Origin: an uncultured Bacilli bacterium
GTDB lineage: Bacteria > Bacillota_I > Bacilli_A > RF39 > UBA660
Direction of reading: 5' to 3'
Assembly: GCA_910578855.1 (NCBI GenBank)
Contig: CAJTRV010000007.1
Location: 1 to 45,232 of the forward strand
Length of the DNA: 45,232 bases
Below the pieces are notes generated by a model that saw nothing but the letters and a program-made list of their open reading frames with translations, had not been told where the DNA came from and did no database searches. Shown in pieces: positions 17,823-26,679 of the stretch. Made by a program: the position numbers and the translations under genes. The stretch's first letter is position 1, and each line of letters begins with the position of its first letter.

Positions 17823-18644
17823 CTACTTCATTTGGCGCTTAATCAATTTCGCATGGAGAACAACTTTTTCTTTATCGTTCCAACAGGTTGATAGTGTTAA
17901 GATATGATCGTCTGGATTAATCGTTGCCCTAAATTGATAAGCACTACGTTTCTGAATGGTTGTTAAGAATGTTTGATATGATTCAGTACTACCAAAGTCT
18001 GTTGTAAGGTAGTAGGTTTCGGTTGGGATCTGATAAACACTAAATACTTGCCATAAGCTATTATAAGTTGGGGTTGATAACTGGATTACATAATTATCAG
18101 TATTTTGATACCACTTATTTTGAAAAACGTTTTTTAGGGAACCAAACATTGTAGTATCCCATCGACCATGGGCATAGATAATCGTATTTCGGTTTAAATT
18201 TGTAGTTTGATTGCGATAGTCCATGAATACCCAGCCTGCTTCATTTGGGCTTTTGTCGTAGGAATGGGTTAGATAATATTGGTTATCTTTGGCTTGAACC
18301 ACAGGGTAGTTAATATTTGTCCCATTTACTTTAAGGAAGGCCACTGTATCAGCATTTTTCTTCTTTAATTCCGTAAAATCGACATTGATAAGGGGTAACT
18401 TAATATAGTTCCAGTAATCGTTGTCGTGGTCCTTTTGGACCGGCTGATTGATGAGTTCATCTTGGGTTGAGGCAGGAACCTCTTCGATCTTGGTAACTTC
18501 CTTGATTTCCTGGGTTTGCTTACTTGTTTTTTTGTTATCTTGATCCCAAAGAAAAATCTTTATTCCTGAAAACATGATAATTCCTAATGATAGCAAGAGG
18601 ATTCCAATCCAAAGGTACTGCTTTCTAATTATGTTTGATTTCAA
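17823..18644 (-). CDS. Class B-type sortase
   Basis: 273 aa from TTG 18644. A short cytoplasmic start and one signal-anchor helix (YLWIGILLLSLGIIMF) precede a charged linker and the sortase barrel. The catalytic Cys is in TLSTC (near residue 254) and the His in IIYAHGRWDTTMFGSL, which corresponds to the GHxM-MF pattern of SrtB. The Arg expected after the Cys motif is a Lys (DKEKVVLHAKL), a substitution at a catalytic position. It would link surface proteins to peptidoglycan or join pilins. The in-frame ATG at 18662 overlaps an extended -10 box, so translation probably begins at TTG 18644 after GGTGAT; ATG 18656 is possible. Convergent with the pilin-like gene; no LPxTG protein is evident in the window. 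Confidence 0.88.
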   Translation of the reverse strand: MKSNIIRKQYLWIGILLLSLGIIMFSGIKIFLWDQDNKKTSKQTQEIKEVTKIEEVPASTQDELINQPVQKDHDNDYWNYIKLPLINVDFTELKKKNADTVAFLKVNGTNINYPVVQAKDNQYYLTHSYDKSPNEAGWVFMDYRNQTTNLNRNTIIYAHGRWDTTMFGSLKNVFQNKWYQNTDNYVIQLSTPTYNSLWQVFSVYQIPTETYYLTTDFGSTESYQTFLTTIQKRSAYQFRATINPDDHILTLSTCWNDKEKVVLHAKLIKRQMK

Positions 18645-18660
18645 TTTTATCACCATCCCC

Positions 18661-18669
18661 ATTATAGCA
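18661..18669 (-). promoter_or_regulatory. Extended -10 promoter of the sortase gene
   Basis: On the minus strand TGCTATAAT (18669-18661), a TGN-extended -10. The hexamer 17 nt upstream is poor. It overlaps the furthest upstream ATG of the sortase ORF. Confidence 0.55.
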
Positions 18670-18695
18670 TATATTGTAAAGAAAACGCTTTGTTG

Positions 18696-18724
18696 TTTAC
18701 ACGATTTTATAATAATGTTATAAT
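18696..18724 (+). promoter_or_regulatory. Promoter of the 18745 operon
   Basis: TTTACA (18696-18701), 17-nt spacer, TATAAT (18719-18724). It is divergent from the sortase promoter and would give a very short leader containing GAGGTGA. Confidence 0.7.
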
Positions 18725-18744
18725 AATTTTATGAGGTGAGGTCC

Positions 18745-19941
18745 ATGTTTCGAAGGAAAATAAATGAAAAAGAGCTTGATATGAAAAATGTCAATGATGT
18801 CATTCTCTTATTAAAAAAGATTTTAAAGATTTCTTATGTTTTAATTATTATTGCCGCTGTGGTAGGAATTACGATGATTTCGAAAGAATGGAATGTGAAA
18901 CATTTTCTCTTTTCAATTTTATCGGTGGTTTCCCCGCTTTTTATCGGCTTTTTAATTGCCTGGTTATTTAATCCGTTTGTCACTTATCTTCAAAATAAGG
19001 GAATTCGCCGGAGTTTTGGAGCCATTATAACGTATGCGTTGTTATTTGGGATTCTGTTTTTCTTAATCAACGCGATTGTGCCATTACTAATGGGACAAGT
19101 CAATGATTTTGCGCGTTCAATTCCCACTGTCATTGATTCAGTGAATGGTTGGCTCAATGAGCTATTTGAGAAGTTTAATCGTATTGAATATATCGATGCC
19201 GAGGCGATTAAAGCGCAATTACTAGATTATATTAAGAATTTTGGAACGGGAATTACCGAACGTCTTCCTCAAGTGACCATCGAGGTAGCAAAGTCAACAT
19301 TCTCAGCACTTGGTGTGATTGTCGTAGGACTTATTATTGGTTTTTATCTCCTACTTACTTTTGATGGAGTCGGAGATACCTTGATTGGTTTTTTACCAAA
19401 ACGGATTCAAAAAAGTACGAGAGCGTTATCAACGCTTGTGAATAATTCAATGATTCGTTATGTGCAAGGGGCTTGTTTAGATAGTACAATTGTCTTCTTT
19501 GTTTCTTCCTTTGGATTATGGCTCGTTGGGTTAAAAGCTCCCTTACTATTTGGATTATTCTGCGGAATTACCAATGTCATTCCGTATGCCGGACCCTATA
19601 TTGGTGGGTTTCCAGCAGTGATTGTCGGGTTTTCCCAAAAAACGACCACGGGAATTTTAACTTTACTAGTGATTGCTGTGATTCAGTTTATCGAAGGGAA
19701 CTTCTTTCAACCTTATATTATGAGTAAGACAACGAAATTGCACCCCGTGACCATTATTTTAGGCCTATTAATATTTGGACATTTTTGGGGTATTCTAGGA
19801 ATGGTAGTATCAACACCAATTATTGGCTCTTTAAAATCAATTATCTTATTCTTTGATGCGAAATATGATTTCTTTGGCTTGGTTGAAGATCACGAAAAGA
19901 GATCATCTAAGAAAGAATTGTCATTAGAAGAAATAGAGTAG
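18745..19941 (+). CDS. AI-2E family membrane permease (second copy)
   Basis: 398 aa. Same family as the 14909 protein, seen in the N-terminal VSPLFIGFLIAWLFNPFV, the LFGLFCGITNVIPYAGPYIGG segment (compare VATLIPYFGG) and the C-terminal GILGMVVSTPII. A highly charged tail (EDHEKRSSKKELSLEEIE) is cytoplasmic. ATG 18745 follows GAGGTGAGG; the GTG at 18736 lies inside that sequence. It opens an operon with the kinase, alaS and probably the first BspA-like gene. Substrate unknown. Confidence 0.85.
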   Translation: MFRRKINEKELDMKNVNDVILLLKKILKISYVLIIIAAVVGITMISKEWNVKHFLFSILSVVSPLFIGFLIAWLFNPFVTYLQNKGIRRSFGAIITYALLFGILFFLINAIVPLLMGQVNDFARSIPTVIDSVNGWLNELFEKFNRIEYIDAEAIKAQLLDYIKNFGTGITERLPQVTIEVAKSTFSALGVIVVGLIIGFYLLLTFDGVGDTLIGFLPKRIQKSTRALSTLVNNSMIRYVQGACLDSTIVFFVSSFGLWLVGLKAPLLFGLFCGITNVIPYAGPYIGGFPAVIVGFSQKTTTGILTLLVIAVIQFIEGNFFQPYIMSKTTKLHPVTIILGLLIFGHFWGILGMVVSTPIIGSLKSIILFFDAKYDFFGLVEDHEKRSSKKELSLEEIE

Positions 19942-19953
19942 AAAGGACGCTAT

Positions 19954-20505
19954 ATGGAATTTAAGAATCGTAACCCCAAACTATTTTTGATTGCTGGCAA
20001 AGCTCGCCAGGGAAAAGATACGGTAGCAAAGATGATCCTTGATTATTATACATCTCAGGGTAAAGATTGTATAAACTTACAAATTTCCCATTATATTAAA
20101 GAATATGTCAAGCGAATTAGTGACTGGGATGGTCAAGATGAGACCAAACCACGAGCATTGTTGCAGCAATTAGGAACAGATCTTGTTCGTCATGAGATTG
20201 ATAATGAATTATTTATTCGGCGAACCCTCGAAGATATTCGCGTTTTTTCCTATTTTAAAGATGTAATAACATTAAGTGATATCCGCTTTGATTTAGAGGC
20301 ACAACGGCTTAATGAGGCATTTCCAGATGCTTATTTTATTAAAGTAGAACGACCTTGTGAGCAAAATGACTTGGGAATTTATGCTATGCATGCGACGGAG
20401 CAAGGATTACATGATCAAAGTTACTATGATCAAATCATATTGAATGATGGATCGTTAGAAGAGTTGCGAGCTAAGGTCGAGACGATGTTAGAAGGAGTGA
20501 AGTAA
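19954..20505 (+). CDS. P-loop nucleotide kinase, deoxynucleoside monophosphate kinase-like
   Basis: 183 aa. Walker A is GKARQGKDT (residues 15-23), the variant typical of phage T4-type dNMP kinases and related dephospho-CoA-kinase-like proteins. An adenylate-kinase-like fold is suggested by SDIRFDLEAQRLNEAFPDAYFIKVERP, the usual strand-helix before the LID, and by the C-terminal DQIILNDGSLEEL (compare the CoaE-type I-x-N-xG-s pattern). It probably phosphorylates a nucleotide or related substrate; which one cannot be read from sequence. It lies 12 nt after the permease and 1 nt before alaS. Confidence 0.75.
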   Translation: MEFKNRNPKLFLIAGKARQGKDTVAKMILDYYTSQGKDCINLQISHYIKEYVKRISDWDGQDETKPRALLQQLGTDLVRHEIDNELFIRRTLEDIRVFSYFKDVITLSDIRFDLEAQRLNEAFPDAYFIKVERPCEQNDLGIYAMHATEQGLHDQSYYDQIILNDGSLEELRAKVETMLEGVK

Positions 20506-20506
20506 G

Positions 20507-22267
20507 GTGAATTTAAAAGATCAATATATTAATTTTTTTCAAAGTAAGGGTCATGCGGTGATTCCGAGTGCACCAGTAATCCCAGAAAATGATCCAACGG
20601 TTTTATTTAATACGGCGGGAATGCAACCGCTTGTTCCTTATTTAAAAGGTGAGGTACATCCTCTTGGAAATCGTCTTTGTGATTTCCAAAAGTGTGTGCG
20701 AACCAATGATCTTGACGAAGTTGGTGATACGACGCATCATACGTTTTTTGAAATGTTGGGGAATTGGAGTTTAGGAGATTATTTTAAACAGGAGTCGATC
20801 ACATGGAGTTTTGAATTTTTGACGAAATCGTTACAGATTCCTATTGATCGTTTAGCAGTCACTGTTTTTGCAGGAAATGATGTTGTTCCACAGGATACTG
20901 AGTCAGCAGACATTTGGACGAAACTAGGAATCCCTGTTACGCGTATTCGCTATTTAGGTGTTTCTGATAACTGGTGGGGCCCAGCCGGTGAGACGGGGCC
21001 TTGTGGACCTGATACGGAAATTTTTTACTGGCGTGATGATAGTACTCCGCCAACGGAATATGACCCTAGTGACGAACGTTGGGTGGAGATTTGGAACAAT
21101 GTATTTATGCAGTATGAAAAACATGCCGATGGATCTCTTACCCCGTTGACGAAAAAAAATGTTGATACGGGAATGGGAGTCGAACGAGTAACGGCTGTTT
21201 TAGAAGGGGTAAATGATAACTATCAGAGTAGTCTTTTTCGCCCATTGATTACGAAGATTGAGACGTTATCTGGAAAAAACTATCAAGGTCATGAGAAGGC
21301 CATGCGGATTATCGCTGATCATATGCGAGCGATTGTCATGATCGCGGGTGAAGATACGAGAATATTCCCGTCGAATAAAGATCAGGGTTACATTTTAAGG
21401 CGTCTAATTCGCCGCGTGATTCGTTATGCTAAGGGACTTGAGATCGAGTTAAATAGTGATTTTATGACCGTTTTAGCGCAACTTGTCATTGCGGATTACC
21501 GGCGTTACTATCCAGAATTAGAACGAAATCAAGATCATATTTTAACGATCTTAGCGAATGAACAAAAGAAATTTGCCCGAACGATTGAAAAAGGCTTACG
21601 AGAATTCGATAAGATGATTGGGCAATTACAAAATCATAACATTCCCGATGCCTTTGCTTTTAAACTCTATGATACCTATGGATTTCCAATTGAACTAACA
21701 ATGGAGTTAGCCAAGGAAAAGGGGTATCATGTTGATCAAGCGGGATTTGAAACGTTATTTAAAGCTCATCAGGAAAAATCACGAGCCGGAAGTAGTCAAA
21801 AGTTTAAAGGTGGACTTGCTGGTGATGGAGCAATGGAAACGAAGTATCATACCGCTACCCATCTTTTAAATGCCGCTTTAAAAGTTGTTCTTGGATCTGA
21901 TGTTCATCAAAAGGGAAGTAACATTACAACAGAACGGTTGCGCTTTGATTTTTCTTGTGATCACAAATTGACACCAGAAGAGAAAACAGCGGTAGAAAGT
22001 TTGGTTAATGATTGGATTAATGCCGGATTAGCTGTTCAAACAAAGACGATGTCAAAAGCTGAAGCATTACAAATAGGAGCGGAAGCGATGTTTATCGAGA
22101 AATACCCTGATATTGTTACTGTATATTTTATTGGTGATGTCTCAAAGGAATTATGCGGGGGACCCCATGTAAAAAATACGAGTGAACTTGGTCACTTTAT
22201 AATCAAAAAAGAAGAAGCGAGTAGTGCTGGAGTACGACGAATCAAAGCTATTTTAGAAACGGAATAG
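20507..22267 (+). CDS. alaS: Alanine--tRNA ligase, short form without C-Ala domain
   Basis: 586 aa against about 875 for standard AlaRS. It charges tRNA-Ala. The class II catalytic core is complete (FNTAGMQPLVPYLKG, VRTNDLDEVGDTTHHTFFEMLGNWS, GPAGETGPCGPDTEI, MGVERV). The helical tRNA-binding region and editing domain follow, with zinc-type residues HTATH near 450 and CGGPH near 557 (usually CGGTH). The protein ends right after the editing domain, so the C-Ala dimerisation and tRNA-elbow domain is missing; no frameshifted remnant follows. GTG 20507 has AAGGAG 9 nt upstream. Either a naturally compact enzyme or a second copy; no T-box precedes it, since it is mid-operon. Confidence 0.92.
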   Translation: MNLKDQYINFFQSKGHAVIPSAPVIPENDPTVLFNTAGMQPLVPYLKGEVHPLGNRLCDFQKCVRTNDLDEVGDTTHHTFFEMLGNWSLGDYFKQESITWSFEFLTKSLQIPIDRLAVTVFAGNDVVPQDTESADIWTKLGIPVTRIRYLGVSDNWWGPAGETGPCGPDTEIFYWRDDSTPPTEYDPSDERWVEIWNNVFMQYEKHADGSLTPLTKKNVDTGMGVERVTAVLEGVNDNYQSSLFRPLITKIETLSGKNYQGHEKAMRIIADHMRAIVMIAGEDTRIFPSNKDQGYILRRLIRRVIRYAKGLEIELNSDFMTVLAQLVIADYRRYYPELERNQDHILTILANEQKKFARTIEKGLREFDKMIGQLQNHNIPDAFAFKLYDTYGFPIELTMELAKEKGYHVDQAGFETLFKAHQEKSRAGSSQKFKGGLAGDGAMETKYHTATHLLNAALKVVLGSDVHQKGSNITTERLRFDFSCDHKLTPEEKTAVESLVNDWINAGLAVQTKTMSKAEALQIGAEAMFIEKYPDIVTVYFIGDVSKELCGGPHVKNTSELGHFIIKKEEASSAGVRRIKAILETE

Positions 22268-22300
22268 TTTGGAAGCTTTCATGTAAAGGATGAGTGTTTA

Positions 22301-23686
22301 ATGAGAATGATAAAAAAGAACCAAAAGAGATTCGTGATATTATGCGTAGCGCTATTTATGATTTGCGGGGTGACATTAGGGTATGCCGCCCTTTCTTCCT
22401 CAATCAAAATTAATGGAACGGGAACGATCTCGACCAACTGGGATATTTTATTCACCAATATCGAAGAGAAGAGTAGCAAGGGAGCTGTAAATAACGATAG
22501 TCGAATTACGGATAAACTAACGGCTACCTTTAATGTTGATTTAGACTCTCCTGGTAGCTATATTGAGTACAATGTAACCATCAAAAACAATGGGAATACG
22601 GATGCAGTGATTGCTAAAGTTGGTGGAATTGTGGAAGCGAATACCCAAGAACCGACCGGGATTCAATTTAAAGTAAGTGGCATCCGTGTTGGGGATGACC
22701 TGCTTGCTAGTAGCGAGAAAACGTTTGTGGTAAGAGCCGAGATTCCAGGTGGGGTGACAACATTACCAGAGACATCCAAAACATTAGAATTAACAGTGGA
22801 AGTCCGTCAAAAAGAAGTGGATAATAGTGGACTCGTTACCACCCTAGGTGAATGTTTCGAGACGAACGAAACGGGTGAGACAATAACCAAATATTTATGC
22901 GGAAAAAACAATACTAATGGATATAGTGAGATCTTAGATGTGAACATTCCTGGGGAGATCAATGGGCATACGATTACGAAAATAGGGGCGTCTGCTTTTT
23001 CTCAAATGGGGTTAACAAGTGTTACGTTTCCGAATACTATAACAACAATTGCGAGTCAAGGCTTTCGCGGTAATTCCTTGAAAAAGCTTGTGTTACCAAA
23101 TTCTATGAAATCAATAGGTAGTTATGTTTTCATAGAAAATCAATTAACAGAAATTGACATTCCCTCAAGTGTCACTTCGATTGGCTTTTCTGCTTTTCGC
23201 GTAAATGCGATGCCTTCTGATCAAGCATTTATCTATAACCGTAATAGTGATGGAACCGAAAATAAAAGTAGTTTAAATAGTTATGCCGGTGCTGAAAGAA
23301 CAAAGGTTGTTATCCCTGATCATATTAAAGAAATTGGAGATAGTGCATTTCAGAACTGCAATATAGTAGAGATTGAATTACCCGATCAATTAACAACAAT
23401 AAAGACGAGTGGGTTTGTTGGAAACAAATTTACTTCTATTACGCTTCCTATAACATTAAGTAGTATTGGGAATTATGCATTTAATGTTGCGACCTTGAAT
23501 CATGTAGAATTTTTGGGTGATGTTCCGCAAGTTGGAAGAGGGATATTTGTCTATAACGGAACGATTACGATCAAAGTACCGATAGGCACCTTAGAACAAT
23601 ATAAAACTGTTAAAAGTACCTATAGTCCAAGTCAATCGTGGTTTGGTAGTGATAACGAAAACTTGCTCGATGCTTTTTATGAATAA
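22301..23686 (+). CDS. BspA-like leucine-rich-repeat surface protein (copy 1)
   Basis: 461 aa secreted protein. Signal peptide with VILCVALFMICGVTLGYAALS (residues 12-32), followed by a ~150-aa beta-sandwich-like domain beginning IKINGTGTISTNWDILFTNI, reminiscent of TasA/camelysin-type exported proteins. From about residue 205 LRR_5/BspA repeats follow (ITKIGASAFSQMGLTSVTFP..., IGSYVFIENQLTEIDIPSS..., IGDSAFQNCNIVEIELPDQ...), interrupted by a QAFIYNRNSDGTE insert. It ends NLLDAFYE; no LPxTG is seen. Such proteins usually mediate adhesion. The 33-nt gap after alaS holds no promoter, so it may be read with alaS. Paralogues at 30925 and 45149. Confidence 0.85.
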   Translation: MRMIKKNQKRFVILCVALFMICGVTLGYAALSSSIKINGTGTISTNWDILFTNIEEKSSKGAVNNDSRITDKLTATFNVDLDSPGSYIEYNVTIKNNGNTDAVIAKVGGIVEANTQEPTGIQFKVSGIRVGDDLLASSEKTFVVRAEIPGGVTTLPETSKTLELTVEVRQKEVDNSGLVTTLGECFETNETGETITKYLCGKNNTNGYSEILDVNIPGEINGHTITKIGASAFSQMGLTSVTFPNTITTIASQGFRGNSLKKLVLPNSMKSIGSYVFIENQLTEIDIPSSVTSIGFSAFRVNAMPSDQAFIYNRNSDGTENKSSLNSYAGAERTKVVIPDHIKEIGDSAFQNCNIVEIELPDQLTTIKTSGFVGNKFTSITLPITLSSIGNYAFNVATLNHVEFLGDVPQVGRGIFVYNGTITIKVPIGTLEQYKTVKSTYSPSQSWFGSDNENLLDAFYE

Positions 23687-23706
23687 ATTGTATCAAAATT
23701 AAAAAC

Positions 23707-23752
23707 AAATAGATAAAACAAGGGGAAGATCTGTTTTATCTATTTTTGTTTG
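23707..23752 (+). terminator. Terminator of BspA-like copy 1
   Basis: Stem AAATAGATAAAACA (23707-23720) with TGTTTTATCTATTT (23732-23745), loop AGGGGAAGATC, followed by TTGTTTG. It ends the 18745 operon. Confidence 0.85.
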
Positions 23753-23974
23753 TAAAAATAAGGAACGTAATAAGAAAAATGGAAAAACTAAATTATAGAT
23801 AGAACTTACTTCCATAATTTCCCACAATCTTTTAATATTCTAACCGTAATTACTTGGTAAGATGATATTGTTGGAGGTGATAAGAAAGAAATATTATTGA
23901 ACAACCAAGATTGATCAATAACAGAAGTTTAAAAATACACGCTGTAGAAAAAGAATAGGAAAGGATGTGATAAT
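23753..23974. other. Intergenic stretch upstream of the two-component system
   Basis: The gap between the BspA-like gene and the response regulator is 338 nt (23687-24024). After the terminator and before the promoter, about 220 nt hold no supportable gene. TTGGAGGTGATAAG near 23872 looks like a ribosome binding site, but the reading frames behind it close within 10 codons, so it may be a relic of a lost gene. Confidence 0.4.
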
Positions 23975-24004
23975 TGAAAAGAATAGAACAATCATGATAT
24001 ACTA
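23975..24004 (+). promoter_or_regulatory. Promoter of the two-component system
   Basis: TTGAAA (23975-23980), 18-nt spacer, TATACT (23999-24004) with a TGA extension. Start about 24011, close to the GAGGTG ribosome binding site. Confidence 0.65.
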
Positions 24005-24024
24005 ATAACGAGGTGTTGGATAAT

Positions 24025-24681
24025 ATGTATAAAATTTGTTTCGTAGAAGATGAAGAAAATTTAAATAATTTAATTAAGACATATTTAGAAAAAGAAGGAT
24101 ATGAAGTAATTAATTTTTATAATGGTACGGATGCTCTTGACTATGTTGGAAATGAAGTAAATCTTTGGATTTTAGACATTATGTTGGGAGATAATATTAG
24201 TGGTTATGATATCATTAAAAAGATTCGAAAGAACGATCCAGAAGTACCTGTTATTTTCACATCGGCTCGTGATCAAGATCTCGATAAGATTATTGGATTA
24301 GAACTAGGAAGTGATGATTATATCACTAAGCCATATTCACCAAAAGAATTAGTATTAAGAGTTGGAAAAATATTAAAACGGGTTTATGCCCATGATACCA
24401 ATAAAGTACGCTATGAAACCTATGAAATTGACAAAGATACCCGTATGGTTTATGAAAATGGGAAACAAATTAACCTAACAACCCTAGAGTTTGATTTATT
24501 AATTATGTTTCTAAATAATAAAAATAAATCCTTTAGTCGAGATGACATTTTAAAACAGGTCTGGGGAAATGATTATTTTGGTAGTGACCGTGTCGTTGAT
24601 GATTTAGTAAGACGGCTTCGTAAAAAGATGCCTAATATTAGAATTAATACATTATATGGATTTGGATATCGTTTTATATGA
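24025..24681 (+). CDS. OmpR/PhoB-family response regulator
   Basis: 218 aa. Receiver domain with acidic pocket EDEE near residues 8-11, phosphoacceptor Asp51 (WILDIML), Thr/Ser near 80 (FTSA) and Lys near 102 (YITKPYSPKEL). The C-terminal winged helix has LTTLEFDLLIMFLNNKNKSFSRDDIL, RVVDDLVRRLRKK and TLYGFGYRF. It regulates genes in response to the kinase encoded immediately after it. ATG 24025 follows GAGGTG; an upstream GTG (24013) lies in that site. Overlaps the kinase by ATGA. Targets unknown; the neighbouring protease and small genes are candidates. Confidence 0.95.
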   Translation: MYKICFVEDEENLNNLIKTYLEKEGYEVINFYNGTDALDYVGNEVNLWILDIMLGDNISGYDIIKKIRKNDPEVPVIFTSARDQDLDKIIGLELGSDDYITKPYSPKELVLRVGKILKRVYAHDTNKVRYETYEIDKDTRMVYENGKQINLTTLEFDLLIMFLNNKNKSFSRDDILKQVWGNDYFGSDRVVDDLVRRLRKKMPNIRINTLYGFGYRFI

Positions 24682-25943
24682 GAAATCCAACAGAAACACT
24701 ATCCAAGCAATTATTACAAATCGGGGTTATTATTTTCACCATTGTACTGATATCATTGGGGTTAATCCTCCCAAATGCCTTACTGCCTATTTATGAAAAT
24801 AATATCTATCAATATTTAAAACAACCACTTGAACTATTAGATTATGGAATTAGTGAGAGTAAACTCGGAAGTGATGTCGCTTACCTCTACATTACTTCTG
24901 ATGAAGAAATCATTTCTTCTGATAATTTTTCGAAGGTAATGAATTATGCTAGTCCGAAACAAATTTTAAAATTTACCACTGATGAATATGGTAAAATTAG
25001 TTACTTAGGGAAAAACTACTACTATAATACCTCCTACAGTAATTATATTAAAAAAATATCCATCACAAATGATAGCTATATAAAACAGATGAAACAAGAT
25101 ATTTTATGGAAGATCTTGCCAGTGATCTTTATTACCTTTATGTTGGTAATTGGCCTCATCTTATTGTGGTCACGAAAACTGGTTAAGAAGATAGAACATC
25201 TGAAAGACAAAGTCGATAACATTTCCAATGAAGAGTATCAGGATCACTATAAATATGATGAAGATGACGAACTTAAAATGTTATCAGATACCATTGACGA
25301 AATGCGTATTACATTAAAAGAACAAGAAGAATATAAGAATCAAATGTATCAAAATATCTCACATGATTTTAAAACTCCTCTCACTGTAATAAAATCATAT
25401 ATAGAAGCGATTGATGATGGTATGGAAACACAGGAAAAGGGTCTCCTTATCATCAAAGATGAAGTAAAAAAATTAGAATTAAAAGTACACTCCTTACTAT
25501 ACTTAAATAAATTAAACTATATAAAAGATTCTGACAATTTTAGAAAAGAAAAAACTGATGTTGCAGTTGTAATACATGAAGCAATGGAGAATTATAAGAT
25601 CCAAGTACCAAATCTCAAATGGGAGATTTCCATCGATAAAAACAGTATTTTTACTGGAACAAAAGACATGTGGGAAGCAGTGATCTATAATTTACTAGGA
25701 AACTTTGTCCGATATGCAGATAAAAAGATTAAAATTACAATCAAAAAAAATACCATCACTCTGTATAATGACGGACCAAACATTGATCCTAATATCCTTT
25801 CTGATATTTTCACTCCTTACAAGAAAGGAATCAATGGACAATTTGGACTTGGTCTATCGATTGTAAAGAAAACGATGTTCTATTGTGGCTATGAAATAAC
25901 AGTTAAAAATGAAAAGAAAGGTGTTAGTTTTATGATTAAATAA
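24678..25943 (+). CDS. Sensor histidine kinase
   Basis: 421 aa. N-terminal TM1 (LLQIGVIIFTIVLISLGLIL), an extracellular domain of about 120 aa, TM2 near 145-165 (ILPVIFITFMLVIGLILLW), a HAMP-like linker (KLVKKIEHLKDKVDNIS), HisKA with His near 227 (NISHDFKTPLTVIKSY) and a HATPase domain: N box NLLGNFVRYAD, G1 NDGPNID, G2 GQFGLGLSIVKK. Together with the response regulator it forms a membrane two-component system. The small extracellular domain, tyrosine- and serine-rich, is not recognised, so the signal is unknown. Starts in the ATGA overlap; followed by a terminator. Confidence 0.95.
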   Translation: MRNPTETLSKQLLQIGVIIFTIVLISLGLILPNALLPIYENNIYQYLKQPLELLDYGISESKLGSDVAYLYITSDEEIISSDNFSKVMNYASPKQILKFTTDEYGKISYLGKNYYYNTSYSNYIKKISITNDSYIKQMKQDILWKILPVIFITFMLVIGLILLWSRKLVKKIEHLKDKVDNISNEEYQDHYKYDEDDELKMLSDTIDEMRITLKEQEEYKNQMYQNISHDFKTPLTVIKSYIEAIDDGMETQEKGLLIIKDEVKKLELKVHSLLYLNKLNYIKDSDNFRKEKTDVAVVIHEAMENYKIQVPNLKWEISIDKNSIFTGTKDMWEAVIYNLLGNFVRYADKKIKITIKKNTITLYNDGPNIDPNILSDIFTPYKKGINGQFGLGLSIVKKTMFYCGYEITVKNEKKGVSFMIK

Positions 25944-25977
25944 AAGAGCTAGGGTCTACGGATTCGGGGCTCTTTTT
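25942..25977 (+). terminator. Terminator of the two-component operon
   Basis: Stem AAAAGAGC (25942-25949) with GCTCTTTT (25969-25976) and a U run. It begins in the kinase stop codon. Confidence 0.8.
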
Positions 25978-26092
25978 TGGTATTTTTATAGCTGGCTTAT
26001 TTCCTTAACTTTTTCTTAAATGTTATAAATGTCGTGGAGTTGACAATTATTGATAACCTGTGTTAAGCTGTTGATGGAGAGAGTTTCTAAGA

Positions 26093-26296
26093 ATGAAAAA
26101 AATAAAGGTTGCTTATATCATTGAAATAATATGTTTAATGGTATTTATTTTAAGAGCGATATATCTAAATTATTTTAGTAATGGTTATGGATTGGCTAGT
26201 TTTATGGGCTATATTATAGGAGCTATCGTCATGATGATTATTATAATTATTCAGACGATTATAAAAGTAATAATAGAAAAAATAAAATGGTTGTAA
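26093..26296 (+). CDS. Small two-helix membrane protein, unknown
   Basis: 67 aa, not recognised. Two hydrophobic segments: residues 7-26 (AYIIEIICLMVFILRAIYL) and about 35-55 (MGYIIGAIVMMIIIIIQTII), with positive ends (MKKIK, EKIKWL). A GGAGAG sequence lies 11-12 nt before ATG. TTGACA at 26040-26045 could be its -35 box, but no good -10 follows. Its place after a two-component system and before a CPBP protease is common in bacteriocin or immunity loci; that is only context. Confidence 0.55.
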   Translation: MKKIKVAYIIEIICLMVFILRAIYLNYFSNGYGLASFMGYIIGAIVMMIIIIIQTIIKVIIEKIKWL

Positions 26297-26377
26297 ATAC
26301 GAAATATTGATTTAAGCGACGAAAGACTGCATATAAAATTTGGTTTTATTTTAAGGTTTGATGAAAAACTACAAGGA

Positions 26378-26593
26378 ATGGAAAATTTTGATATTGCTAA
26401 TATGAAAAAAAAGATTGATAAAACGATTCAATTTAACAATAGTAAAATAGAAAAGTTACAATCCCAATATCCTATGTACCTCGCATTATCGATATACTTT
26501 TTCCAATCTATAGTAGAATTAGATTATATCTTTTATGAAAATATTGATGATATTGGCATCATTAGAAGAAAGGATGTTAGTAATCACATATAA
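26378..26593 (+). CDS. Small unknown ORF, possibly a decayed gene
   Basis: 71 aa, not recognised (KKKIDKTIQFNNSKIEKLQ, then ALSIYFFQSIVELDYIFYE). The only ribosome binding site, AAGGA, touches the ATG, so initiation would be poor. The same frame is open upstream to 26297 and reads protein-like (LSDERLHIKFGFILRFDEKLQ) without ATG, GTG or a well-placed TTG, which suggests a gene that has lost its true start. Treat as a possible pseudogene. Confidence 0.35.
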   Translation: MENFDIANMKKKIDKTIQFNNSKIEKLQSQYPMYLALSIYFFQSIVELDYIFYENIDDIGIIRRKDVSNHI

Positions 26594-26679
26594 ATCGCAT
26601 ATTTAAAAAATATGATATATCAGTTTTATTTTCGAATAAAGACAAATTTAGTTATAACATACTAAGAGGTGATGTAAAA

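Noticed and set aside
20400..20506. T-box or riboswitch before alaS
   Set aside because: The region is coding sequence of the upstream kinase and the gap is 1 nt; no leader exists.
26040..26068. TTGACA as promoter of the 26093 gene
   Set aside because: The -35 is perfect but no acceptable -10 hexamer lies 15-19 nt downstream, so it is not listed as a promoter.
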